The translations under genes and the position numbers were made by a program. Shown piece by piece: positions 1-7,242 of a stretch of 11,758 bases of DNA. Origin of the DNA: Planctomycetaceae bacterium TMED10 (GTDB taxonomy: Bacteria > Planctomycetota > Planctomycetia > Pirellulales > UBA7805); contig NHBP01000008.1 in NCBI GenBank assembly GCA_002168195.1, forward strand, positions 223,918 to 235,675. Reading direction: 5' to 3'. The notes under the pieces are model-generated. The model saw nothing but the letters and a program-made list of their open reading frames with translations, did no database searches and was not told the origin of the DNA. Each line of letters starts with the position of its first letter. Position 1 is the first letter of the stretch.

Positions 1-957
1 CTCAGCTGGCTGGTGTATATTCCCCTACAAATAATTATCCTGCCACTCTCCATTGTGGGCGTCATTCTGGTTGCCTATCGGCAAATGCTGGTGAGCAAAC
101 GACTCGCCGTTTCTCAGACTGCCATCGAGGTGTTCAACGGTCGCTGGACCCTCCATGTTTTTGGCATGCGCAATGATCCTGGTGCGGCGAAACTTGGACC
201 ACTACTCCCGAACACTTCTACGATCGGTTTATGGTTAACACTGTTGCCACTGTGGCTCAAAGCGAAAATTGCCGGAGCGCCGGCCATCTATCCGCGGCGT
301 GTCAAACCGGGCCACGAGACTGTGATGGATCTCATCACCGGCCGTACCGTTTACTTTGACCATCTAACTTCCAAGCAGCTTCCCCATGTCGAACAGTTTG
401 TATTGCTGGGCGCGGGCATGGACACACGGCCTTATGGTGCCCTCAATGTTGAAAGCGTGAAAGTCTTCGAACTTGATCAATACGCTATGCAGCAACTGAA
501 GCGCGATACGCTTAATAAAGCTTCCATTAGCGCAAGCCATGTGACGTTTCTCTCCGTGGACTTTGCACATGAAGACCTATTCACAAAACTTGCTGCCACC
601 AACTACGACCGGAACAAAAAGACACTTTTTTTATGGGAAGGCGTGACACTCTATATTTCAGAAATGGTAGTTCGTGATACGTTCGCCAAGGTGAGGGCCA
701 ACTCGGCAGTCGGGAGCGTCTTACTTGCCGATATCTATAGCAAACAACTAGTCTCTCTGATGCAGTCTCGCCCCGGACGAAAAATGCTGCACTATACTAA
801 CGAAGGTGTCCACTTTTCGCTGAACTTCGACAAGGGATGGGAGAACGAACTCCGCACGTTTGTTGAGAGCACAGGGTTCACCCCCGGCGAAACATTTTTC
901 ATGGGGACCCAATCGCGGAAAGGCCCATTTATGGTTGTGGCTGAAATGGTGGTTTGA
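1..957 (+). CDS. Membrane-anchored class I SAM-dependent methyltransferase, LCMT/PPM1-like (5' end outside window)
   Basis: Likely transfers a methyl group from S-adenosylmethionine; the acceptor cannot be read from sequence. Numbered from the in-frame GTG at 13 (314 residues), the family signatures are GAGMDTRPYG (133-142, SAM-binding loop), FELDQ (152-156, ribose-binding acidic residue), DF (183-184) and WEGVTLY (208-214). These match the leucine-carboxyl-methyltransferase-like family (TIGR00027 type). Residues 2-21 are a hydrophobic segment followed by RQMLVSKR, and 72-83 form a second hydrophobic patch, so the enzyme is probably held at the inner membrane with a cytoplasmic catalytic domain. 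The frame stays open to base 1 (codons for LSW before the GTG), and no SD precedes the GTG, so the true start probably lies just upstream of the window. The gene converges on the dioxygenase, 80 bp away. Family is confident; substrate is unknown. Confidence 0.88.
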   Translation, partial: LSWLVYIPLQIIILPLSIVGVILVAYRQMLVSKRLAVSQTAIEVFNGRWTLHVFGMRNDPGAAKLGPLLPNTSTIGLWLTLLPLWLKAKIAGAPAIYPRRVKPGHETVMDLITGRTVYFDHLTSKQLPHVEQFVLLGAGMDTRPYGALNVESVKVFELDQYAMQQLKRDTLNKASISASHVTFLSVDFAHEDLFTKLAATNYDRNKKTLFLWEGVTLYISEMVVRDTFAKVRANSAVGSVLLADIYSKQLVSLMQSRPGRKMLHYTNEGVHFSLNFDKGWENELRTFVESTGFTPGETFFMGTQSRKGPFMVVAEMVV

Positions 958-1037
958 GTGAAATTCACCCGCACTAAATAAGTATGCAGGCGAAGCCGCA
1001 GTGGTCTAGACACACGTTAAGCGGCGTATTTATTTTG

Positions 1038-1892
1038 CTATCTCTCGTTGCGTTTTGTAGTGGGCGTCGTTCTCGTTCCCTGGTGAGACGCATTTTGCAG
1101 CCAACTCGTATTTGATTCGTTATCAGAAAATCCTTGCGATCCGAAAGAGCGTATCGCTGCATCAGGTACTCTTTCGATGTGCGTGTAACTCGGATGGTGC
1201 GACTCTTTATAAGGATTGTTAGACCGAGCGTTGTAGCAGCAGATCATCGCCCACCGGGATTGTGTTGAATTATTAGGATTACTGCGGTGCAATAAATTTG
1301 CGTGAAAGAATAGAACATCGCCTGGTTTCATCAGGATGTCCTGCGATGGATATATTTTAAGAATTGCTTCCATCCGCTCCGGGTCCACAGTGGATTGTTC
1401 CCCCGTTCTTTGGTGATCCATTCTGCCGAGTTTGTGGCTTTTGGGAATAACTTGCAAACAGCCATTTTCTCGTGTTGCAGCATCAATTGCGATAAAACAA
1501 CTTGTAAGTTTTGGTTGCAGTAGCCCGTTATGGTACCAATAGCCGTAGTCCTGATGCCATTCCCATGCTCCCCCGGATTCGGCATCTTTTAAGATCATTT
1601 TTGAATGATAGTGATAAGGCTCATCGTCCAAAATTTGTTCGGCGACTCCCACAACTCGGTCACATCGGGAAAACATGCCGTACAGATTATCCTCTGGATG
1701 ATTCCAAACTGAGAGACGTACCGGATTTCCATCCCCGTCAATTTTTCCAAAGGCATGAGCATGCAACTGTTTGTCAGATTGTGCGGTTGTCCGTAAGAGA
1801 TCAATTTCATCGTGCGTAAAATGAGCGGGGAGCAGCAAGTATCCCGCTGCACGATATCGATCAATTTGAGCAGGAAGAAGTCGAAAAGACAT
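1038..1892 (-). CDS. Phytanoyl-CoA dioxygenase (PhyH) family Fe(II)/2-oxoglutarate-dependent oxygenase
   Basis: Predicted cytoplasmic non-haem iron hydroxylase using 2-oxoglutarate and O2. The ATG at 1892 gives 284 residues starting MSFRLLPAQIDRYRAAGYLL, the usual family opening; the frame extends to a TTG at 1907 but the extra five residues look unnatural. Iron ligands are H113 and D115 in WHQDYGYW and H202 in LLHRS; R213 in QSRWAM should hold the 2-oxoglutarate carboxylate. The loop GGAWEWHQD and the IPKSHKLG segment (about 149-156) are typical of the family. The C-terminal 25 residues are polar and probably disordered. The substrate is unknown: members hydroxylate ectoine, acyl-CoAs and many small metabolites, and nothing nearby (for example ectABC) points to one. 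It is divergent from hsp70 across a 265-bp control region with a good promoter at 1953-1981. Confidence 0.9.
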   Translation of the reverse strand: MSFRLLPAQIDRYRAAGYLLLPAHFTHDEIDLLRTTAQSDKQLHAHAFGKIDGDGNPVRLSVWNHPEDNLYGMFSRCDRVVGVAEQILDDEPYHYHSKMILKDAESGGAWEWHQDYGYWYHNGLLQPKLTSCFIAIDAATRENGCLQVIPKSHKLGRMDHQRTGEQSTVDPERMEAILKIYPSQDILMKPGDVLFFHANLLHRSNPNNSTQSRWAMICCYNARSNNPYKESHHPSYTHIERVPDAAIRSFGSQGFSDNESNTSWLQNASHQGTRTTPTTKRNER

Positions 1893-1952
1893 GCACCTTG
1901 CGCCCAAAAATTCTTGTGATTAGTTGCTCGCCGAAAAACAGAACAAGGCGAA

Positions 1953-1981
1953 ATTATACAGCATCCGCTCATTTTTAGCCA
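1953..1981 (-). promoter_or_regulatory. Predicted sigma-70-type promoter of the PhyH dioxygenase gene
   Basis: Read on the minus strand there is a perfect TATAAT (1958 down to 1953), 60 bp upstream of the dioxygenase ATG. At 17-bp spacing the -35 position (1981-1976) reads TGGCTA, a poor match to TTGACA. That poor -35 coincides with the heptamer TGGCTAA, which is also the half-site of the dyad at 2089-2115. A weak -35 covered by a repeated motif suggests control by an activator or repressor, but this is inference. Confidence 0.45.
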
Positions 1982-2088
1982 CTTTTGACACGAGAAGCAC
2001 CATGGTCATCGCCCAGTCGTTGAATCAGTGTTTTTCCATTAGGTCATTTTCCCCAACTCAGGTCTGATTTAAAATTGAGCATGAGAGG

Positions 2089-2115
2089 TTGGCTAATAAA
2101 AAGATCTTTAGCCAA
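2089..2115. promoter_or_regulatory. Perfect 8-bp inverted repeat (operator-like dyad) upstream of hsp70
   Basis: TTGGCTAA (2089-2096) and TTAGCCAA (2108-2115) are perfect inverted copies around an 11-bp AT-rich centre that itself contains AGATCT. The dyad ends 5 bp before the predicted -35 of hsp70 (TTGATA, 2121). It resembles the geometry of the heat-shock operator CIRCE (9-N9-9) but not its sequence. A 7-bp half copy, TTAGCCA (1975-1981), lies on the -35 position of the divergent dioxygenase promoter. No T-run follows on either strand, so a terminator is unlikely. Confidence 0.5.
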
Positions 2116-2120
2116 GAAGC

Positions 2121-2149
2121 TTGATATCCCCGCGAAACCATTCTATTAC
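2121..2149 (+). promoter_or_regulatory. Predicted sigma-70-type promoter of hsp70, probably giving a leaderless mRNA
   Basis: TTGATA (2121-2126; five of six matches to TTGACA), a 17-bp spacer, then TATTAC (2144-2149; four of six matches to TATAAT). The -10 ends 8 bp before the ATG at 2158, so transcription would begin at or within a base or two of the start codon. The absence of any SD before this ATG fits a leaderless transcript. Confidence 0.5.
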
Positions 2150-2157
2150 AAAAATCG

Positions 2158-4053
2158 ATGACAGAAAACAAAACACCCGCCGTTGGCATTGATCTTGGAA
2201 CGACGCATTCGGTCGTTGCCTATCTGGACAACGAAGGTCGACCTACAACGATTAATAATTCCGAAGGTGGAATCACAACACCGAGTGTTGTCTTCTTTGA
2301 CGAAACAGGTCCCGTGGTGGGGAAAGAGGCAGCGCGTACCGCAGCCTTTGAACCGGATCTGATTGCACAATTCGCCAAACGCGATATTGGTGCAGAATCT
2401 TATAAAAAGAAGGTGGCCGGTAATGATCTTCCCCCGGAAGTGGTCGAAGCCATTATTCTGCGGAAATTGAAAGAGGACGCGGAACTCGTTCTCGGCGAAA
2501 TTAAAGATGTTGTCATTACGGTTCCCGCCTACTTTAACGAACCACGTCGGAAAGCCACACAGGATGCGGGAGAGCTCGCCGGGTTGAATGTCCTCGATAT
2601 CATTAATGAGCCCACTGCGGCCGCGATTGCGTACGGAGTTCTCCAAAAGTTTTCGCCTTCAACGGAGTCTATCGAAGGCAAGGAAACAGTTCTCGTTTAT
2701 GATCTTGGGGGTGGAACATTCGATGCAACCTTAATGGAGTTGGAGGGCACGCAGTTTACAGCAATTGCCACCGCAGGCGACGTGCATCTAGGAGGGATTG
2801 ATTGGGATAATCGAATCTTTGAATATGTGGCCGAACGGTTTGTAGAAAACTTTCAAGTCGACCCTCGTGAAGACGATTCAGCCGCCGAGCGATTACGCCA
2901 ATCCGCAGAGGTTGCAAAAATGGCGCTCACTGCTCGCAACGCATATAAAATGCATTGCGAATATGAAGGCAATCGCATGCGTCTTGATTTAACACGTGAG
3001 GAGTTTCAGGAACTAACGCAAGACCTTGTTGAACGGACACTTTTTACCATTCGCAGGATGCTTAAGGAAGCGTCACGAACCTGGGAAGATATCACTCGGA
3101 TCTTGCTTGTGGGTGGCTCGACGCGGATGCCGATGGTGATCGAGGCCCTTGAGGCTGAATCAGGCGTTGTCATTAACCGCTCGATTTCTCCGGATGAAGC
3201 CGTTGCTCATGGAGCCGCAGTCTACGCTGATTTTGTGCTTGCAAGTCAAAATAACGAAGAGACCGATTTACGCGTGCAGAATGTCAATTCACACGATCTG
3301 GGCGTTCTTGCCGTGGAGGCAAGCACCGGCATGCCGCGCAGAAAGATACTTATTCCTAAAAACTCCACCTTGCCAGCAACGGGTTCCGGAAATTTTAAGA
3401 CCCGTGATAAAAACCAACAGACCATCGCGGTTAATGTCATTGAGGGCGGAGATGCGAGTGGCAGAAACTCAACAAAAATCGGCGCCTGTGTTGTTTCGGA
3501 TCTTCCAGAAAACCTCCCGGCAAAAACGGCCGTAGAAGTTGAATTCAAATATTTGGAAAACGGCCGTTTAAATGTAAACGCAAATATTCCCGGTACGGAC
3601 GTGCAAGCCACACTTGAAATAGCGAGAGCGGCCGGACTTTCCGATGAAAAAATTGCATACTGGGGCAATTGGATATCGGAAGGCGCAATCATTACCCCAG
3701 TCGTCGGCGCTGTTGAGGAAGATGAACAACAGGAGAGTGTCGATTCAGATCAAGAGATCGACTTTATTGGTGCGGAAGAAACTTCGCCCTTCGAAGCCCC
3801 CGAAGAATCGGCGAATGGATCGGATGTCGCAGAAGGTGGTTTTGATTTTGGTGCACTATCCGACGAAAACGTCGAGGATCCAGAGGGTCAGGATAATCAG
3901 GATGATGCGGCAGAAGAATTTTTTGCTGCCGATGCGGAAAGTGAGGTTGCCGACGATGGGTTTGCTGGACTGGTGACAGACGAATCGGAATCGGAAGGTG
4001 ATGCAGGCACCGATGATTCGGATCTGGCCGATTTTCTCAAAGATTTACAATAG
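2158..4053 (+). CDS. Atypical Hsp70 (DnaK-family) chaperone with lid domain replaced by an acidic tail
   Basis: ATP-driven, DnaK-like chaperone of 631 residues, cytoplasmic. The nucleotide-binding domain (about 1-365) keeps phosphate-1 IDLGTTHS (11-18), phosphate-2 VYDLGGGTFD (180-189) and the adenosine motif ILLVGGSTRMP (315-325). Its IB subdomain is shorter than in DnaK (KRDIG followed soon by LPPEVVEAIILRKLKEDAE), as in HscC-like Hsp70s. The interdomain linker is DLRVQNV rather than the hydrophobic VLLLD. A beta substrate-binding domain spans about 378-489. The helical lid expected next is absent: after about residue 516 comes a tail of roughly 115 residues with about 42 Asp/Glu and a single Lys. 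Short Phe-containing patches (DFIGA, FDFGAL, EEFFAA, GFAGL, DFLKDL) are spaced along it. The missing lid and changed linker imply altered substrate trapping and allostery. No dnaJ or grpE lies adjacent. It is not the housekeeping DnaK. Confidence 0.92.
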   Translation: MTENKTPAVGIDLGTTHSVVAYLDNEGRPTTINNSEGGITTPSVVFFDETGPVVGKEAARTAAFEPDLIAQFAKRDIGAESYKKKVAGNDLPPEVVEAIILRKLKEDAELVLGEIKDVVITVPAYFNEPRRKATQDAGELAGLNVLDIINEPTAAAIAYGVLQKFSPSTESIEGKETVLVYDLGGGTFDATLMELEGTQFTAIATAGDVHLGGIDWDNRIFEYVAERFVENFQVDPREDDSAAERLRQSAEVAKMALTARNAYKMHCEYEGNRMRLDLTREEFQELTQDLVERTLFTIRRMLKEASRTWEDITRILLVGGSTRMPMVIEALEAESGVVINRSISPDEAVAHGAAVYADFVLASQNNEETDLRVQNVNSHDLGVLAVEASTGMPRRKILIPKNSTLPATGSGNFKTRDKNQQTIAVNVIEGGDASGRNSTKIGACVVSDLPENLPAKTAVEVEFKYLENGRLNVNANIPGTDVQATLEIARAAGLSDEKIAYWGNWISEGAIITPVVGAVEEDEQQESVDSDQEIDFIGAEETSPFEAPEESANGSDVAEGGFDFGALSDENVEDPEGQDNQDDAAEEFFAADAESEVADDGFAGLVTDESESEGDAGTDDSDLADFLKDLQ

Positions 4054-4168
4054 TTAAAACGAAAGTTGCCAAGACACCCGCGCATAACTGAACAACCTAT
4101 TGATCTGTTTTGAAGTCCCGCTGCCAAGCCGTTTTAATCCATCAAGAGTTATAAGAAAATGATTGTCA

Positions 4169-4290
4169 GCCCATCTGATTATTTGGGCAAATAAGGAGGC
4201 ATAGCGTAACTGTCTCTGCTAGCAAAAAAGAACAAACGGTTGCTACCGCAGTATATGTTGTTTAACGCAGTTAATCTGTATTACCTCCTT
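4169..4290 (+). other. Intergenic stretch with nested inverted repeats and an orphan Shine-Dalgarno sequence
   Basis: The 294-bp gap 4054-4347 has no convincing gene. Plus-strand pairings are GCCCA (4169-4173) with TGGGC (4184-4188); AAGGAGG (4193-4199) with CCTCCTT (4284-4290); TAACTG (4207-4212) with CAGTTA (4268-4273); and TAGCAA (4220-4225) with TTGCTA (4240-4245). The last three nest into one arm of about 98 nt. AAGGAGG is a full anti-SD complement, yet no ATG, GTG or TTG follows at the right distance. A CTG at 4210 (10 nt spacing) opens a 41-codon frame to 4335. Single 6-bp repeats are expected by chance in this length; the nesting is what is suggestive. It could be a leader of the DUF1573 gene or a separate small RNA. 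Confidence 0.25.
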
Positions 4291-4318
4291 TTACCCTTTC
4301 GAATACGTCGTCTAAACT
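4290..4318 (+). promoter_or_regulatory. Weak candidate promoter for the DUF1573 gene
   Basis: TTTACC (4290-4295), a 17-bp spacer and TAAACT (4313-4318) each match four of six consensus positions. Transcription would start near 4325, about 23 nt before the ATG at 4348. The first base overlaps the CCTCCTT arm described for 4169-4290. The match is modest, and such pairs occur by chance. Confidence 0.28.
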
Positions 4319-4347
4319 TCAGTATGTGTTGGTGACGAACTAAGGAC

Positions 4348-5451
4348 ATGAGGGAACATGTGCTTTCTAAGAAATTGATGGGGATTCAAGAAGTGCTGCA
4401 AAGAATTTCGATGAAATTGTGCTGGCTATCCATACACGCCATACACGGATTTTTGTTCTTGGGAATCCTTGCTGCAGTGGGTAACCCGGGTCCGGCAACC
4501 GCACAAGAATGGGCAAACAAGATGTTTGACCATTTAGAATATGATTTCGGCCCTCTCGCACGTGGGGCAAAGTCCGAGCATCGTTTTACGATAAAAAACA
4601 ATTTTAAAGAAGATATTCGTATCTTAAGCGTGCAATCGAGTTGCGGATGTACGATTCCGCAAGTCTCTAAAGAGATTCTCTCCTCCGGTGAAGAAGCTGA
4701 ACTCGTTACGGAGTTTGACACAGTAAAGTTTAAAGGACCTCATTCGGCCACCATCACGGTCACATTTGCGGCACCTTTCTCCGCCGAAGTTCGTTTGCAA
4801 ATTCGTGGTTATGTCAGACAAGACGTGGTGTTTCAGCCCGGCCGCATAGAGTTTGGTCAGGTGCCTGCCGCAGCTGGAGCCATGCAGAGTGTGGCGATTA
4901 CCTACGCTGGGCGTGATGGATGGAAAATTAAAGACGTCCGCAGCGGCAGCGAAAACTACGAGGTCGAATTGCAAGAGACGGAGAGGACCGATAGCGGCGT
5001 GGAGTATGATATGCTGGTGCGGTTAAAAAAAGATGTTCCGACAGGCTATCTAAAAGATCAACTCACCTTAGTAACGAATGACGCCGAACGGCAATATATT
5101 CCGCTTATTGTGGAGGGCAAAGTTGTTCCGGCAGTCGATGTGGAACCAAAATCACTTCATTTAGGCGTTGTGCGTCCTGGCGAGTCAGTCACTAAGCAAT
5201 TAGTCGTTCGAGGCACGACTCCTTTCAAGATTATTGACGTTGCTTGTGAAAAGCCCGACGATAGTTTTCAGTTTACTTCGAACGACAAAGAGCGAAAATT
5301 GCATCTCATCCCCGTCACGTTTACAGCCAGTGATACGCCGGGAAAGATTGTAGAGACAATCCAGATCACTACCGGAGCACCGGGTGAAACAGATGCCGAT
5401 GAGCAAAAGGCTTTAAAGGTCGTTGCCCATGTGGAAGTACTCAGCGACTAG
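4348..5451 (+). CDS. Secreted DUF1573 protein with repeated Ig-like (ASH-type) domains
   Basis: Exported protein of unknown molecular role, 367 residues. A signal peptide runs through the hydrophobic core IHGFLFLGILAAVG (32-45), with likely cleavage after GPATA (residue 52). The DUF1573 hallmark SSCGCT (97-102) sits in the first beta-sandwich domain (about 61-155), preceded by the typical YDFGPLARG. A second domain starts near VVFQPGRIEFGQVP (160-173) and a third near VDVEPKSLHLGVVRPG (263-278); each has the pattern phi-x-P-x-x-phi-x-phi-G-x-V seen in such repeats. The start is uncertain. ATG 4348 has AAGGA only 1 nt away. ATG 4411 gives a tidier signal peptide (MKLCWLSIHAIHG). The paired Cys of the CGC motif may bind metal or form a disulphide. 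DUF1573 proteins are abundant in Planctomycetota and Bacteroidota. The gene ends 33 bp from the convergent carboxypeptidase gene. Confidence 0.88.
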   Translation: MREHVLSKKLMGIQEVLQRISMKLCWLSIHAIHGFLFLGILAAVGNPGPATAQEWANKMFDHLEYDFGPLARGAKSEHRFTIKNNFKEDIRILSVQSSCGCTIPQVSKEILSSGEEAELVTEFDTVKFKGPHSATITVTFAAPFSAEVRLQIRGYVRQDVVFQPGRIEFGQVPAAAGAMQSVAITYAGRDGWKIKDVRSGSENYEVELQETERTDSGVEYDMLVRLKKDVPTGYLKDQLTLVTNDAERQYIPLIVEGKVVPAVDVEPKSLHLGVVRPGESVTKQLVVRGTTPFKIIDVACEKPDDSFQFTSNDKERKLHLIPVTFTASDTPGKIVETIQITTGAPGETDADEQKALKVVAHVEVLSD

Positions 5452-5467
5452 CGGACAAATAATCCGC
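5451..5467. terminator. Weak hairpin between convergent genes, possible bidirectional terminator
   Basis: GCGGA (5451-5455) and TCCGC (5463-5467) form a 5-bp stem with a 7-nt loop, beginning on the last base of the DUF1573 stop codon. A second inverted repeat, AAGCCTC (5468-5474) with GAGGCTT (5504-5510), follows directly and is trailed by TCGTTCTT. Neither stem has a clean T-run, so termination is plausible from position but not established. Confidence 0.28.
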
Positions 5468-5484
5468 AAGCCTCAGCATGGATG

Positions 5485-7002
5485 TCACAGCCCGTATATT
5501 TCGGAGGCTTTCGTTCTTAGATAGTCGATGAGGTAGCGGTGCGTTAACGGTTCACCGGTCACCCGCTCTACTAATTCCCCTGCCGAGTAGCATTGGCCAT
5601 GCTGATGGATATTCTCACGCAACCACTCGCGAAAGGGATCAAAATGACCGTTCGCAACTTGCGTTGTTAAATCGCCAAGATCGGTTTCGCTTTTTGCAAA
5701 GAATTGGGCACTGTAAAGATTGCCCAGGGCATAGGTGGGAAAATATCCAAATGCGCCACCACTCCAATGAATATCCTGGAGTACCCCCTCGGAGGCAGTC
5801 TGCGGTCTGATGCCCAAATAAGATTCATATTTATCATCCCAGGCCTCAGGGAGATCTTGGATGGCCACATCGTCATTGAGCAGTAATTGTTCTAGTTCAA
5901 AACGGATCAATATGTGGAGGTTGTATGTGATCTCATCGGCTTCGACCCGAATCGGTGAAGGAGTCACGGTGTTGATTGCGTGATAAAATGATTCCAAAGA
6001 AATGTCACGAAGAGCCTCGGGGAAGACACTTTGGAGACGAGGAAAATAGCCGGTCCAAAAGGCTCGACTACGTCCGATTTGATTTTCCCAGATGCGAGAC
6101 TGTGACTCGTGAATACCCAAAGAAATCGTCTCACCTGCAGGTAAACCGTACCATTCTTTGCATAGTCCCTGCTCATAGATAGCGTGCCCCGACTCATGTA
6201 GCACGCCAAACAATGAAGTAGGGAGAAAGTTTTCATCGTATCGTGTTGTAATGCGCGTATCATAGGGGCCGATCTCAGTGCAAAAAGGATGCACGGTGGT
6301 ATCGAGGCGGCCCTGCTGAAAGTCGAATCCAATATTTTCAGCAACTTCTTTTCCAACACGCCTTTGTTTTTCAACGGGAAAATTTCTGTTCAGGCAACCT
6401 GTTTCAATCGTGGTGTCGGAATTCTTAATTTCCTGTAACAAAGGCACTAATTCTTCACGTAGACCTTCTAAAATATTTTTAACCCGCGCGGTTGTTTCCC
6501 AGGGCTCATATTCATCGAGCAAGGCATCATAGCGACAATCAGAATACCCAATTGCATCCGCCTCTTGCTGTTTGAGCCCCACCAGTTTTGTAAGGCTGGG
6601 CATAAAAATAGAAAAATCATTTTTTGCACGAGCTTGCTGCCAATCGTGTTGACCTTGAACGGCTGTCCGCGTTAGTTCCATAACGAGTGCTTCGGGCAAC
6701 TTGCGGTGCCGCTCAAATTGTCGTTTTGATTCACGAACAATTGTTCCCTGGACCGAGTGTGGATCGGCACAAAGAGGAGACTCCGCAAGTTGCTCGAGCC
6801 AATCACCGAGTTGGGAATCTGTTCGTCTGCGATGAATGATGCCAGCAAGGTGCGCCATCTGTTCGCCACGATAGTCCGCAGCGGCGGGTGGCATTCCCGT
6901 TTGTTCATCCCAACCAAGTAAAGAAAATGTCGATCGAAGCAGCGCGGTTTCACGCATAGAGAGACAAAGGCGGTCAAACGTTTTTTGGTAGTTTTCAGAC
7001 AT
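5485..7002 (-). CDS. M32-family metallocarboxypeptidase (carboxypeptidase Taq type)
   Basis: Zinc-dependent exopeptidase that removes C-terminal amino acids from peptides, expected to be cytoplasmic (no signal peptide). Starting at ATG 7002 it has 505 residues, the normal family length of about 500; the frame extends to a TTG at 7050, but those 16 residues are polar and the ATG places MSENYQKTFDRL at the usual N-terminus. All M32 signatures are present in order: HPF (238-240), DTRIT (248-252), the zinc motif HESGH (269-273, where the usual third residue Phe/Met is Ser), HESQSR (298-303, with E299 as third ligand), IRVEAD (351-356) and GVLQDIHW (406-413). The N-terminal LLGWDEQTGMPP is also typical. 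It is divergent from the bshB1-like gene and convergent with the DUF1573 gene. Likely peptide turnover; no regulator is apparent. Confidence 0.95.
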   Translation of the reverse strand: MSENYQKTFDRLCLSMRETALLRSTFSLLGWDEQTGMPPAAADYRGEQMAHLAGIIHRRRTDSQLGDWLEQLAESPLCADPHSVQGTIVRESKRQFERHRKLPEALVMELTRTAVQGQHDWQQARAKNDFSIFMPSLTKLVGLKQQEADAIGYSDCRYDALLDEYEPWETTARVKNILEGLREELVPLLQEIKNSDTTIETGCLNRNFPVEKQRRVGKEVAENIGFDFQQGRLDTTVHPFCTEIGPYDTRITTRYDENFLPTSLFGVLHESGHAIYEQGLCKEWYGLPAGETISLGIHESQSRIWENQIGRSRAFWTGYFPRLQSVFPEALRDISLESFYHAINTVTPSPIRVEADEITYNLHILIRFELEQLLLNDDVAIQDLPEAWDDKYESYLGIRPQTASEGVLQDIHWSGGAFGYFPTYALGNLYSAQFFAKSETDLGDLTTQVANGHFDPFREWLRENIHQHGQCYSAGELVERVTGEPLTHRYLIDYLRTKASEIYGL

Positions 7003-7163
7003 AGAACCAGCAGGACGTTGTGAGGGTGCTTGGTTGTTGGATAGCCCCAAAAAAAGAAAGTTAGAATGCCGTGATTTTACAGCACAAAGGCTTTATGAGG
7101 AGACCATTGAATTTTCGGAAAAATATGTTTACTCAATGATAGCAAGATGGAATGAATCGCGGA

Positions 7164-7190
7164 TTGATTTTGACTAAAATAGCTTAAAAT
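7164..7190 (+). promoter_or_regulatory. Weak candidate promoter for the bshB1-like gene
   Basis: TTGATT (7164-7169), a short 15-bp spacer and TAAAAT (7185-7190) lie in an AT-rich stretch 53 bp before the TTG start. An overlapping TTGACT (7170-7175) and a second TAAAAT (7175-7180) offer other registers, none with ideal spacing. The region also contains ATTTT/AAAAT inverted repeats that AT-richness alone can explain. Confidence 0.27.
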
Positions 7191-7242
7191 CTGCGATAGA
7201 AATAATTGTGCTTTAAATGCAAGGAAAGCGAGGGTTGCTGAT

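Noticed and set aside
958..968. Near-palindrome GTGAAATTCAC just after the methyltransferase stop
   Set aside because: Short, with no loop for a hairpin and no promoter nearby; expected by chance.
995..1035. GCCGC/GCGGC repeat followed by a T-rich stretch between the methyltransferase and dioxygenase genes, with an internal palindrome GTCTAGAC
   Set aside because: Only a 5-bp stem around a 21-nt loop, and the T-rich part is interrupted; too weak to call a terminator.
1511..1819. Plus-strand frame of 102 codons opposite the dioxygenase gene
   Set aside because: It lies wholly antisense to a gene with intact catalytic motifs; a shadow.
1985..1990. Perfect TTGACA upstream of hsp70
   Set aside because: No acceptable -10 at 16-18 bp (the bases there are GC-rich), and the site at 2121-2149 is better placed.
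3246..3692. Minus-strand frame of 148 codons opposite hsp70
   Set aside because: Antisense to the well-supported substrate-binding domain of Hsp70; no start signal or domain.
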